DNA from: an uncultured Muribaculaceae bacterium
Lineage (GTDB): Bacteria; Bacteroidota; Bacteroidia; Bacteroidales; Muribaculaceae
DNA: 42,788 nucleotides
Reading direction: 5' to 3'
Assembly: GCA_905233845.1 (NCBI GenBank)
Contig: CAJOFH010000022.1
Location: 1-42,788 of the forward strand
Of this stretch, positions 1 through 7,880 are shown one piece after another. Every line of letters begins with the position of its first letter. Position 1 is the stretch's first letter. The notes below the pieces were generated by a model. The model ran no database searches, was not told the origin of the DNA, and saw nothing but the letters and a program-made list of their open reading frames with translations. Position numbers and translations under genes: made by a program.

Positions 1-1470
1 GCCATAATGCTCTCTTGTAAAGAGAATGGAGAAATTGTTTTCACAAGAGAAGATTTCTCAAAACAAGATGACTACGTTCCCCTCGTGCGTGAAGGAGTGA
101 AGTGGGTTGAGTATTATAATAATTCAATAGAGAATACTCAATGGGTCAAATCATACCAATTTTTGGGGAATACTGAAATTGGTGGAAATGTTTATAGAAT
201 TCTTTATGCTACAGATGGTATCTCTAGTAATTTATCGCAAAATGACAGTCCTGTTGCTTATGTAAGAGAACAAAACAAACAAGTGTTCATAATCCCTATT
301 ATTTTTGAGATAGATGGATGTGTGATGTCAAATGAAGAATTAGGCGAATATATGATATATGATTTTAACGATATAACTGCGCCTTACACTATAGATGAGG
401 GTTTCATGCAACCTGTAACAACAGAGCAGATGCCATATGGAAGCAATACGGTCAATTTATACACTCTTGGCAATGGCATTTCTAAAAAAATAGCTGAAGG
501 AATTGGTTGCCTTGACTATGTGTTTTATAACCCATGGCCTATGATCATGCCTGATGGTTCACACTATTCATTGGCTTGGTTTGAAGATAATGGTGAGTTT
601 ATCTATAAAGGTGAAGACTATGATGCTGCTATAGATTTTTTGTCAGAACAGACCTACGTTCCCCTCGTGCGTGAAGGAGTCGTTTGGGAGTATGTGGGTT
701 ATTACCATGCCTGGCCAGAGCCTGGCTATGAGAAGGTGCAACTTTACACTCTTGAATTCAATGGCACGACTGTTATTGACGGAAAAACATATTATAACAT
801 CTATCGCACCTACTATGACAAGCAAGGCAATGCTAAAGAACCCTACCTTGCAGCCTATGTAAGAGAGGAAGGGAAAGTGGTAACAGCAATTCCTAATGAT
901 AGTCAAAGTTATGATATTAACGAAATCTATTGGTGGAATATTCCCGAAACATTATACGACTTCAACAAGCCAATGTTCTTGCCTGATGATTGTGATTATC
1001 CTTATGACCTTTTTGGCTATGATTGCTCATCATTGATTGAAGTTGAAATCGCAGGAAAAATCAGGAAGGGATATGAAATATATCGCAGTGACAATGAATA
1101 TTATGGCACTACTAATAGATTTAAGACCATAGAAGGCATTGGTGTTGACTGTGATTTTGGCGACTTGCTCGTCCCATATAGAACCTATTTTACATCTATT
1201 AACCCTATGTCAAGTCTCTCGGCAGTATATGAAAATGGTGAACTTGTATATCAGGGGTGCGGATATGATGAAGCACAAAAGTTGAAAAATCCCGTCGTGG
1301 GCGATGTGGATGGTGACGGAGTTGTTACAAGTGCCGACATCACAGTTCTATATAACTATCTGCTCAACAGCGACTACCAATATCATGAAAGCAGCGATGT
1401 GGATGGCGACGGCTTTGTCACAAGTGCCGATATTACTGCCGTTTACAACATTCTACTGGGCAACCAATAA
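1..1470 (+). CDS. Secreted repeat protein with C-terminal dockerin, 5' end outside window
   Basis: The reading frame is open from the first base. The ATG at 7 lies inside a motif (SCKENGEIVF) that recurs twice later (WFEDNGEFIY and VYENGELVYQG), so the true start is upstream and the gene is partial. The visible part has two copies of a roughly 190-residue unit, each opening with YVPLVREGV (about residues 24 and 216 counted from base 7). The C-terminus (about residues 433-487) is a dockerin: two calcium-loop repeats of the DVDGDGxVTSADI type, each followed by a helix ending in LL. I do not recognise the N-terminal repeat family. Related multi-repeat proteins with dockerin ends are found in gut Bacteroidales. 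The protein is probably exported, but its signal peptide would lie outside the window. A strong terminator hairpin follows the stop. Confidence 0.8.
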   Translation, partial: AIMLSCKENGEIVFTREDFSKQDDYVPLVREGVKWVEYYNNSIENTQWVKSYQFLGNTEIGGNVYRILYATDGISSNLSQNDSPVAYVREQNKQVFIIPIIFEIDGCVMSNEELGEYMIYDFNDITAPYTIDEGFMQPVTTEQMPYGSNTVNLYTLGNGISKKIAEGIGCLDYVFYNPWPMIMPDGSHYSLAWFEDNGEFIYKGEDYDAAIDFLSEQTYVPLVREGVVWEYVGYYHAWPEPGYEKVQLYTLEFNGTTVIDGKTYYNIYRTYYDKQGNAKEPYLAAYVREEGKVVTAIPNDSQSYDINEIYWWNIPETLYDFNKPMFLPDDCDYPYDLFGYDCSSLIEVEIAGKIRKGYEIYRSDNEYYGTTNRFKTIEGIGVDCDFGDLLVPYRTYFTSINPMSSLSAVYENGELVYQGCGYDEAQKLKNPVVGDVDGDGVVTSADITVLYNYLLNSDYQYHESSDVDGDGFVTSADITAVYNILLGNQ

Positions 1471-1479
1471 ACTCATTAT

Positions 1480-1518
1480 AAATTGTCCTCAAGAGCACGA
1501 TTCTCTTGAGGACAATTT
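1480..1518 (+). terminator. Hairpin terminator after the first dockerin gene
   Basis: A perfect 16-base inverted repeat (1480-1495 with 1503-1518) surrounds a 7-base loop, starting ten bases after the stop codon. There is no long T run, but the stem includes AAATTG/CAATTT ends, so it could work in either direction. Confidence 0.65.
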
Positions 1519-1535
1519 GACTTTGTTCAAAAAGC

Positions 1536-1551
1536 TGCGAACTGAGTTCGT
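1536..1551. repeat. Palindromic repeat, copy 1 (second copy at 42621)
   Basis: The 16-mer TGCGAACTGAGTTCGT contains the palindrome CGAACT-G-AGTTCG. The identical 16-mer is at 42621-42636. Both copies lie just downstream of a dockerin-encoding gene and both are preceded by a CAAAAA run. Confidence 0.6.
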
Positions 1552-1693
1552 ATTAGTTAAACGACAATGACTGACAAAAACACTTTACTTTTGTTTTATT
1601 ATTGACAATTGTCGTTCCCACATTAAAAAAAGTCAATCTTGGTGTTTATTTCTTTTATCGATACTCGTAAAATAGATTAAACAACAGTAACAA

Positions 1694-1725
1694 CTTGCAT
1701 AATTGAACAGCAATTACTAACTTTG
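1694..1725 (+). promoter_or_regulatory. Bacteroidota-type promoter for the BspA-like gene
   Basis: The -7 box TAACTTTG (1718-1725) matches TAnnTTTG fully. CTTG (1694-1697) stands in for the -33 TTTG with a 20-base spacer. Transcription would start near 1732, so the gene cannot start at the upstream ATG at 1725. This supports translation from 1767. Confidence 0.65.
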
Positions 1726-1766
1726 TGGCGTTGGAAACGATTAGCCACAACAAAAATGATAAAGAT

Positions 1767-3314
1767 ATGAAAAAGTTCACTTTTTTATTGCTGGGACTGA
1801 TAATGATGACCAATGCCAGCGCCTACGACTTTATGGTTGATGGACTGGCTTACTCAATAAATAGTGGTGATTCAACTGTGACGGTGACGTATACAGCATA
1901 TTATTCAACCACTAATTATAGTGGTTTGACAACTGCAGACATCCCAAATAGTGTAATATACAATGGCACTGCTTACTCGGTTACTACGATTGGCGACTAT
2001 GCTTTCTGTGGTAGCACTGACTTGACCTCGGTGACTATCCCCAACTCGGTGACTTCGATTGGGCAATCGGCCTTCGAGGCTTGCTCTGGCCTTACCTCAA
2101 TGATTGTGGATAGCGAAAATAAAATGTATGATTCTAGATATAATTGTAACGCAATAATAGAAACTGCGACCAATACTCTTATATTTGGATGCAAGAATAC
2201 CGTTATCCCCAACTCAGTGACTTCGATTGGCAACGGTGCATTCGCTTTTTGCCGCTTCACCTCGGTGGATATCCCTAACTCGGTGACTTCGATTGGAGAC
2301 AATGCCTTCTATAGCTGTACTGGCTTAACCTCGGTAATCATTCCCAACTCGGTGACGTCGATTGGAAAAGGTGTATTCTATTATTGCACTGGCTTGACCA
2401 CGGTGACCATACCCAATTCGGTGATAACGATTGGCGATTACGCCTTCATTTATTGCAGTGGCTTGACTTCGGTGACTATCCCCAACTCGGTGACATCAAT
2501 TGGGAAATCTGCCTTCGAGAGTTGCTCTGGCCTTACCTCAATGATTGTGGATAGCGAAAATGCAATGTATGATTCTAGGTATAATTGTAACGCAATAATA
2601 GAAACTGCGACCAATACTCTTTTATTTGGTTGTAAGAATACCGTAATCCCCAATTCAGTGACATCGATTGGCTCAAGAGCCTTTTATGAATGCAGGGATT
2701 TGACTTCGGTGACTATTCCCAACTCGGTGACATCGATTGGGAAATCGGCCTTTGAAGATTGCACTGGCTTGACCTCGATGACCATGGGCAACTCATTGAT
2801 TTCTATTGGAAAAACTGCCTTCTATCGTTGTAGTGGCTTGACCAAGTTAACCATACCCAATTCGGTGACAACGATTGGCGAATACGCCTTCTTTTATTGC
2901 ACTGGCTTGACCTCGATGACCATAGGCAACTCGGTGGCTTCGATTGGCGAATACGCCTTCTTTAAATGCGTTGGCTTAAAATCTATATATTCAAAAATAA
3001 AAGATATTAATATCAGCTATGGCAATTATATCTTTGATGGCGTGCTCACATCCACATGTGTGCTTTATGTTCTCAAAGGTTGCTTGAGCGACTATCAGTC
3101 AACCCTACCATGGAGTGTATTCACCAATATCGTTGAGGAGAATGAAGGCGATGTGGACGGCGACGGAGTAGTGACCAGTTCCGACGTGACTTGCCTCTAC
3201 AACTACTTGCTCAACGGCGATTCTAATGATATCGTCAATGGAGACCAAGACGGTGACGGCTTTGTCACAAGTGCCGACATTACTGTTATTTACAACATTT
3301 TGCTTGGAGAATAG
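1767..3314 (+). CDS. BspA-type leucine-rich repeat protein with C-terminal dockerin
   Basis: This is a 515-residue exported protein. A signal peptide occupies about residues 1-20 (MKKFTFLLLGLIMMTNASA). About ten LRR_5 (BspA/Treponema pallidum type) units follow, with the recurring core SVTIPNSVTSIGxxAFxxCxGLT. Residues 462-515 form a dockerin with loops DVDGDGVVTSSDV and DQDGDGFVTSADI. BspA-family proteins act in surface adhesion and protein binding. The dockerin would serve for non-covalent attachment to a cohesin, which is inference here. The start at 1767 is chosen over 1725 because the signal peptide begins there and the promoter's -7 box overlaps 1725. A segment of about 150 bases is duplicated almost exactly within the gene (2081-2231 and 2522-2672). 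Confidence 0.88.
   Translation: MKKFTFLLLGLIMMTNASAYDFMVDGLAYSINSGDSTVTVTYTAYYSTTNYSGLTTADIPNSVIYNGTAYSVTTIGDYAFCGSTDLTSVTIPNSVTSIGQSAFEACSGLTSMIVDSENKMYDSRYNCNAIIETATNTLIFGCKNTVIPNSVTSIGNGAFAFCRFTSVDIPNSVTSIGDNAFYSCTGLTSVIIPNSVTSIGKGVFYYCTGLTTVTIPNSVITIGDYAFIYCSGLTSVTIPNSVTSIGKSAFESCSGLTSMIVDSENAMYDSRYNCNAIIETATNTLLFGCKNTVIPNSVTSIGSRAFYECRDLTSVTIPNSVTSIGKSAFEDCTGLTSMTMGNSLISIGKTAFYRCSGLTKLTIPNSVTTIGEYAFFYCTGLTSMTIGNSVASIGEYAFFKCVGLKSIYSKIKDINISYGNYIFDGVLTSTCVLYVLKGCLSDYQSTLPWSVFTNIVEENEGDVDGDGVVTSSDVTCLYNYLLNGDSNDIVNGDQDGDGFVTSADITVIYNILLGE
2081..2672 (+). repeat. Near-identical intragenic duplication in the LRR gene
   Basis: Bases 2081-2231 and 2522-2672 (offset 441 bases, 147 codons) encode almost the same segment, including MIVDSEN, MYDSRYNCNAIIETATNTL and GCKNTVIPNSVTSIG. 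Only scattered base differences separate the copies. This indicates recent in-frame amplification of three to four LRR units. Confidence 0.8.
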
Positions 3315-3393
3315 CCCAATCGTTTTAATGGCTTCATTATTGTGAGCGAGAAAGAACTCAAGTAATCAATATGTATTTTGTCTATGGAGTTTC

Positions 3394-3437
3394 AGGAGTT
3401 TTGGAGTTAAACAATTCTCCATAACTCCAAGACTCCT
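3394..3437. terminator. Inverted repeat, probable terminator after the LRR gene
   Basis: Bases 3394-3409 pair with 3422-3437 at 15 of 16 positions around a 12-base loop, about 80 bases after the LRR gene stop. The arms are built from GGAGTT units, like low-complexity spacer repeats seen in Bacteroidales intergenic DNA. There is no clear T run. Confidence 0.45.
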
Positions 3438-3521
3438 TAACTTTATAACATGAAACAGGTAATTGCAATGGAGTCAAGGCTTTTGTCGCCGTACCTTGCG
3501 TTTGATTGCCTATTGAAATAA

Positions 3522-3554
3522 AAGGGCAGAGGGTTGAGTTAACCCTCCGCCTTT
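3522..3554 (-). terminator. Terminator of the tRNA-Ser gene
   Basis: A hairpin with seven-base GAGGGTT/AACCCTC inner arms, extended by GGC/GCC, lies about 10 bases beyond the tRNA 3' end. Read on the minus strand it is followed by TTTTATTT, as expected for an intrinsic terminator. Confidence 0.7.
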
Positions 3555-3563
3555 ATTATTTTG

Positions 3564-3651
3564 CGGAGTGACCGAGATTCGAACTCGGGAACCGCTTGTG
3601 ACGGTTACACGCTTTCCAGGCGTGCCTCTTCAGCCACTCGAGCACCACTCC
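3564..3651 (-). tRNA. tRNA-Ser (anticodon GGA)
   Basis: The minus strand folds as an 88-base class II tRNA. The acceptor arms are GGAGTGG and TCACTCC. The D arm contains CTCGAGTGGCTGAAGAG. The anticodon arm is CACGC-CTGGAAA-GCGTG with anticodon GGA. There is a long variable arm, and the T arm is CCGAG-TTCGAATC-TCGG. The discriminator is G, and CCA is not encoded. The long variable arm and G discriminator are those of serine tRNA. It reads UCC/UCU codons. Confidence 0.95.
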
Positions 3652-3686
3652 AATTGCTAAAAGCGGTGCAAAGATAATGCTTTTTT

Positions 3687-3717
3687 CTTGATAAACGCGA
3701 AAAAGTTTGTAAATTTG
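3687..3717 (+). promoter_or_regulatory. Promoter for the RecD-like helicase gene
   Basis: The -7 box TAAATTTG (3710-3717) matches TAnnTTTG. CTTG at 3687-3690 is an approximate -33 box with a 19-base spacer. Start of transcription is expected near 3724, about 20 bases before the proposed TTG start codon. Confidence 0.55.
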
Positions 3718-3743
3718 TCATCGTTATATTAAAAAACGATCGA

Positions 3744-5174
3744 TTGGTGGATTCTCGATTTGATATTAACGATAGGCAGGTCAATGACTTTTACCGTGAT
3801 GTGCTTGAACTGCTTCCATACGAACCAAATGAGGGGCAAGTGGAGGCATTTGCTGCTTTTGCGCATTTCTTGCTTTATGGTGCCGAGCGTAGTGTGTTTT
3901 TGCTAAACGGCTATGCAGGAACTGGCAAGACATCACTGATGGGTGCTGTGGTGCAGGCATTGTCACATCGCAACGTAAAGGTGGTGCTGCTTGCGCCTAC
4001 AGGACGCGCTGCACAGGTGTTTAGCGAGTATGCTCATCGTGGAGCACTCACTATTCACCGCAAGATTTACCGTCAGGACAGCTATCTTTCTGAGGGGTTC
4101 AGCCTTGCTGAGAACAAGCATACTGGCACTGTTTTCATTGTTGATGAGGCTTCGATGATAGCTAATGCGTCGCCCGAAGGCTCAGTGTTTGGCACTGGTC
4201 GTTTACTTGATGACTTGGTTCATTATGTATATAATGGCAAGGGTTGCAAACTTATGCTTATGGGCGACGGTGCACAGCTACCGCCAGTGGGTCAGTATGA
4301 GAGTCCCGCGCTCAACAGTGAGGTGATGCGTGGTTATGGGCTAACGGTATATGATATAACGCTTAAACAAATAGCGCGTCAGACAGCCGACTCGGGAATC
4401 TTGCAGAATGCCACTATAGTACGACAGATTTTGACAAGCGACCAGCTTGTGGTCCCCAAATTGGAGTTGATTCAATATGACGACATAGAGGCTATTACAG
4501 GAGAGTTCTTGTTAGAGACGTTGAGTGACTGTTACGACCGTGACGGCATAGACGAGACCATCGTCATCACTCGCAGCAACAAACGAGCCACGATGTATAA
4601 CATGGGTGTGCGCAACACCATTCTTTATCGTGAAGAAGAACTAGCGACTGGTGATATGTTGCTTGTGTCGAAGAATAACTACTATTGGGCGAATGACTAC
4701 GAGAACATCGATTTTATTGCCAATGGTGATGTGATGCGAGTGAAACGGGTGTGGGGCGAGGTTGAACGAGCTTATGGCCTTCGTTTTGCCAATGTGACGG
4801 TTGAATTGCCCGACCATGGCAATGTGGAAATGGACGTGAAGATTGTGATTGACAGCTTGCTGAGTGACACTCCAGCACTCACATTGTCGCAGAGCGAGCG
4901 CTTATACAACGAAGTTCTGAACGAATGTACTGGAAACAAGCGAGAGCGTTATAAGCAGATGAAGGAGCATCCTTATTTCAATGCTTTGCAAGTGAAGCTT
5001 GCCTATGCTGTCACATGCCACAAGGCTCAAGGTGGTCAGTGGAAGAATGTGTTTGTCGACATGGGAAGCATAATGCCCGAAGCACTGAGCACTCTCGACT
5101 TCTTGCGATGGCTCTACACTGCTATTACCCGTGCCAGTTCAAAGGTATACTTGATTAATTGCCCTTTGAAGTGA
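3744..5174 (+). CDS. RecD-like superfamily 1B DNA helicase / ATP-dependent exonuclease
   Basis: This 476-residue cytoplasmic ATPase resembles RecD/UvrD-type helicases. The Walker A motif is GYAGTGKTS (about residues 57-65). The Walker B motif is FIVDEASM. MGDGAQLPPVG is motif III. The C-terminal UvrD_C_2 region has AYAVTCHKAQGGQW (motif V) and LYTAITRASSKVYL (motif VI), so all core helicase motifs are present. No in-frame ATG exists before the Walker A region, so translation must begin at TTG 3744 or GTG 3747. The promoter position agrees with this. It is probably monocistronic, and its role in DNA repair or recombination is inferred from the family. Confidence 0.88.
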   Translation: MVDSRFDINDRQVNDFYRDVLELLPYEPNEGQVEAFAAFAHFLLYGAERSVFLLNGYAGTGKTSLMGAVVQALSHRNVKVVLLAPTGRAAQVFSEYAHRGALTIHRKIYRQDSYLSEGFSLAENKHTGTVFIVDEASMIANASPEGSVFGTGRLLDDLVHYVYNGKGCKLMLMGDGAQLPPVGQYESPALNSEVMRGYGLTVYDITLKQIARQTADSGILQNATIVRQILTSDQLVVPKLELIQYDDIEAITGEFLLETLSDCYDRDGIDETIVITRSNKRATMYNMGVRNTILYREEELATGDMLLVSKNNYYWANDYENIDFIANGDVMRVKRVWGEVERAYGLRFANVTVELPDHGNVEMDVKIVIDSLLSDTPALTLSQSERLYNEVLNECTGNKRERYKQMKEHPYFNALQVKLAYAVTCHKAQGGQWKNVFVDMGSIMPEALSTLDFLRWLYTAITRASSKVYLINCPLK

Positions 5175-5258
5175 TGAAGGTGAGTGGTAGTTGACTCTAC
5201 AGTTGATTCTGCATTGCGTTTTCTTAAACTTTGCATTAAGCATATTTTTCGGTGAAAA

Positions 5259-5290
5259 TTTGGTGGTTTCGAGTTTTTTATTGAATTTTG
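5259..5290 (+). promoter_or_regulatory. Promoter for the BspA-like gene at 5320
   Basis: TTTG (5259-5262) is followed after exactly 20 bases by GAATTTTG (5283-5290), which matches TAnnTTTG at all but the first base. Transcription would begin near 5297, 23 bases before the ATG. Confidence 0.55.
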
Positions 5291-5319
5291 TAAGTTAAAA
5301 CCGAAATTAAGATGATATA

Positions 5320-6489
5320 ATGAGGATTTTAAGATATAAATTGATGCTTACATTAGCGTGTCTGTCACTCGCAGTTCACGCAGGAGATTTTGTGAGCAAT
5401 GGCATTGTCTATAGTTTTGGTGACCGCAATAACGAGGTAATTGTAGATGAGAATATTGTTGATGGCCAAAATGCTTATGAGGGAGTGTACATCATTCCTG
5501 AGACAGTGTTTTTTGATGGCTACAACTACACTGTCACTGCTATTGCAGAGGGAGCTTTTTCGGAATCGAAGGTTACTGATGTGGTAATCCCTAACACGGT
5601 AACGAAGCTTGGCGCTGAAGCTTTCTTAAATTGTGATGAGCTTGTGAATGTAACTTTGTCGCTCAACCTCACTGAGATTCCTCGTGAGTGTTTTTATGGC
5701 ACTGGACTAGTAAATATTGCGATTCCTGAAGGAGTTGAGAAAGTGGGTTATGGCGCTTTTCAAAATTGTTATCTGCTTCACACTGTGATGCTGCCTTCAT
5801 CCTTGAGCCGCATCGAGGCTTATGCTTTCACCGACTGTCACAATCTCTATGAGATTTATTGTGCAGCCATTACACCTCCAAAAGCGAATGGTTGGGGGAC
5901 GTTTGATGGCGTAGGGCAAGTGGACGTGGTAGTTGCCGACTATGAGACAATGGATGTTTATCTCGCCGACAAGGCTTGGGGCAGCGGTGAGCATTTCACG
6001 CTATTTCCTAATGAGGACATCTCACCGCTAATAACTGAAGATGCCGAGCCTTATTGTCAAGACTGGAAACGTGTTAAACTTGGCAGTAATCTCGCTTACA
6101 AAATTTATAACGAGAATGATGAGCTTGTCGCCTTCACCGCAGCCGACTACTGCTATCTTTCTGCTCTCGATCACGATGCTATCTACACAATAGTTCCTAC
6201 TACAATGATGGGTGAGGGTGACCCGTTCAGCTTTACGGTTGAGGCAACTACAGGCATAGACCAGTTGATAGACGAAGAGTTCCCTTCTGAACCCGACCCC
6301 ATTATAGTAGCACATTGGGGCACATTATACATCTATGGAGACAACTATGGCAAGCTTGTGAGCGTATGGGACATGAGCGGCCGTCTCTACTATGAGCGCA
6401 TGTCGAGTGACAGCCAAGTCATTGACCTGCCCCACAACCGTGTATATGTTGTGAAAGTGGGAAATTATGTCAAGAAAATTTTCTTGTAA
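5320..6489 (+). CDS. BspA-type LRR protein with type IX-like C-terminal sorting domain
   Basis: This is a 389-residue exported protein. A short signal peptide ends near AVHAG (residue 22). LRR_5 units of the form VVIPNTVTKLGAEAFLNC cover about residues 65-190. A beta-rich middle section follows (about 190-330). The C-terminal ~55 residues (YGKLVSVWDMSGRLYYE, then RVYVVKVGNYVKKIFL) have the pattern of type A sorting domains of the type IX secretion system. Its LRR relative at 1767 instead ends in a dockerin, so the two use different C-terminal modules. The stop codon lies next to the tadA start, which suggests cotranscription with the genes downstream. Confidence 0.82.
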   Translation: MRILRYKLMLTLACLSLAVHAGDFVSNGIVYSFGDRNNEVIVDENIVDGQNAYEGVYIIPETVFFDGYNYTVTAIAEGAFSESKVTDVVIPNTVTKLGAEAFLNCDELVNVTLSLNLTEIPRECFYGTGLVNIAIPEGVEKVGYGAFQNCYLLHTVMLPSSLSRIEAYAFTDCHNLYEIYCAAITPPKANGWGTFDGVGQVDVVVADYETMDVYLADKAWGSGEHFTLFPNEDISPLITEDAEPYCQDWKRVKLGSNLAYKIYNENDELVAFTAADYCYLSALDHDAIYTIVPTTMMGEGDPFSFTVEATTGIDQLIDEEFPSEPDPIIVAHWGTLYIYGDNYGKLVSVWDMSGRLYYERMSSDSQVIDLPHNRVYVVKVGNYVKKIFL

Positions 6490-6490
6490 G

Positions 6491-6931
6491 ATGCAAGATA
6501 ATAATGACAAGAAATTCATGCGCTTGGCACTTGCCGAGGCCCAGGAAGCCTTTAGACGTGACGAGGTTCCCATTGGAGCGGTTGTTGTGTGCCAAGGACG
6601 AGTAATTGCTCGTGGACACAATCTCACTGAGACATTGACCGATGTCACTGCACATGCCGAGATGCAGGCCATTACTTCGGCTGCAAATTTTCTTGGCGGG
6701 AAATACTTGACCGATTGCACTCTTTATGTCACAGTTGAGCCTTGCCTGATGTGTGCCGGAGCCCTTGGCTGGAGCCAGATTTCAAAAGTGGTCTATGGTG
6801 CTAGCGATGACAAACGTGGATATCATACTTTTTGTGCAAATCCTTTCCACAAAAAGACTGAGGTGTTGGGTGGAGTGCTTGCCGAGGAGTGCGCAAAACT
6901 TATGACCGATTTTTTTAAAAATAAACGATAA
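6491..6931 (+). CDS. tadA: tRNA-specific adenosine deaminase (TadA)
   Basis: TadA converts adenosine 34 of tRNA-Arg(ACG) to inosine. The 146-residue protein has the full zinc deaminase signature: HAE (His55, catalytic Glu57) and PCLMC (Cys85, Cys88), followed by VYGASDDKRG. The length is normal for the family. ATG 6491 is preferred, one base after the upstream stop codon. An in-frame ATG at 6467 would overlap the upstream gene by 23 bases and add eight residues unlike the family. It is the second gene of a tight run (5320, tadA, esterase, ansA, holin-like). Confidence 0.93.
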   Translation: MQDNNDKKFMRLALAEAQEAFRRDEVPIGAVVVCQGRVIARGHNLTETLTDVTAHAEMQAITSAANFLGGKYLTDCTLYVTVEPCLMCAGALGWSQISKVVYGASDDKRGYHTFCANPFHKKTEVLGGVLAEECAKLMTDFFKNKR

Positions 6932-6942
6932 AAAACTACTTC

Positions 6943-7842
6943 ATGAAAAAGACATTCAAATACTTGTTGGCGATTGCAGTAGTAGCGGTGCTTTCGTTTA
7001 GTGTTAGTGCGAAAGATATCACAACGGCAGTCCCTGCAATTTATGACCAGGCGATTGCCGAGGCACAGAAGCGTAACGCCATCGTAGATACTATTGATGT
7101 GATGAGCACTAAGATGGGACGAATCATCAAGAATACAGTGGTTTTGCCAGCCCAATACTCGCAGAAAAATAACCCCACACGTTATTTCCCTGTTGTTTAT
7201 CTGCTTCATGGGGCACAAGGCAGTTACCGTGACTGGCCCAAGAAAGCCGACTTGCGCTCACTTGCATCGCAGTATGGAGTAATAATAGTTTGTCCAGATG
7301 GCCAAGACAGTTGGTATTTCGATTCGCCAATTGATCCGAATTTCCAGTTCGAGACTTATGTAGTGTATGAGCTTCGCAACTATGTTGAGACACATTATCG
7401 CACCCTCAACTATCCTAAATATCGTGCTATCACTGGCCTGAGTATGGGTGGTCATGGCGCGTTGTGGCTTGCGTGGCGTCACCCTGACATCTATGGCTCA
7501 TGCGGTAGTATGGAAGGTGGAGTAGACATCTACAATTATCCTAACAGGTGGAAAGTGAATGATCGTCTGGGTGACTTTGAGAGCAACAAGGAGGTATGGC
7601 GTGAGCACTCGGTGATTAGCTTGGTTCCCACCTTATCACCAGGCCAAAACATCGTCATTGATGCTGGCAAGAATGATATATTTATAGAGGCAAACAACTC
7701 TCTTCACGAGGCTCTCGACAAGCAGGGCATTCCTCATGACTACACAGTGCGCCCAGGCAAACACAGCTGGTCGTTCTGGATTAATGCTCTTGATTATCAG
7801 ATGCTCTTCTTCTATAAAGCATTTAATGCAGGAGTGAAATAA
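6943..7842 (+). CDS. Secreted esterase D-family alpha/beta hydrolase
   Basis: This 299-residue protein has a signal peptide at residues 1-23 (ending SFSVSAK), so it acts in the periplasm or outside the cell. It belongs to the putative esterase family PF00756 (esterase D, feruloyl esterase, antigen 85). The nucleophile is Ser167 in GLSMGGHG, Asp245 sits in DAGKNDIF, and His274 is in PGKHSW. LLHG near residue 87-90 precedes the oxyanion region. The natural substrate cannot be told from sequence; acyl or feruloyl esters of polysaccharides are possible. It lies 11 bases after tadA and 38 before ansA. Confidence 0.87.
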   Translation: MKKTFKYLLAIAVVAVLSFSVSAKDITTAVPAIYDQAIAEAQKRNAIVDTIDVMSTKMGRIIKNTVVLPAQYSQKNNPTRYFPVVYLLHGAQGSYRDWPKKADLRSLASQYGVIIVCPDGQDSWYFDSPIDPNFQFETYVVYELRNYVETHYRTLNYPKYRAITGLSMGGHGALWLAWRHPDIYGSCGSMEGGVDIYNYPNRWKVNDRLGDFESNKEVWREHSVISLVPTLSPGQNIVIDAGKNDIFIEANNSLHEALDKQGIPHDYTVRPGKHSWSFWINALDYQMLFFYKAFNAGVK

Positions 7843-7880
7843 AAGCATTGAAAAAATAACCATTAACAACATCAACCATT

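Noticed and set aside
1997-2653. Regularly spaced repeats that could suggest a CRISPR array
   Set aside because: The repeats are in-frame leucine-rich units of a coding sequence with no unique spacers or cas genes.
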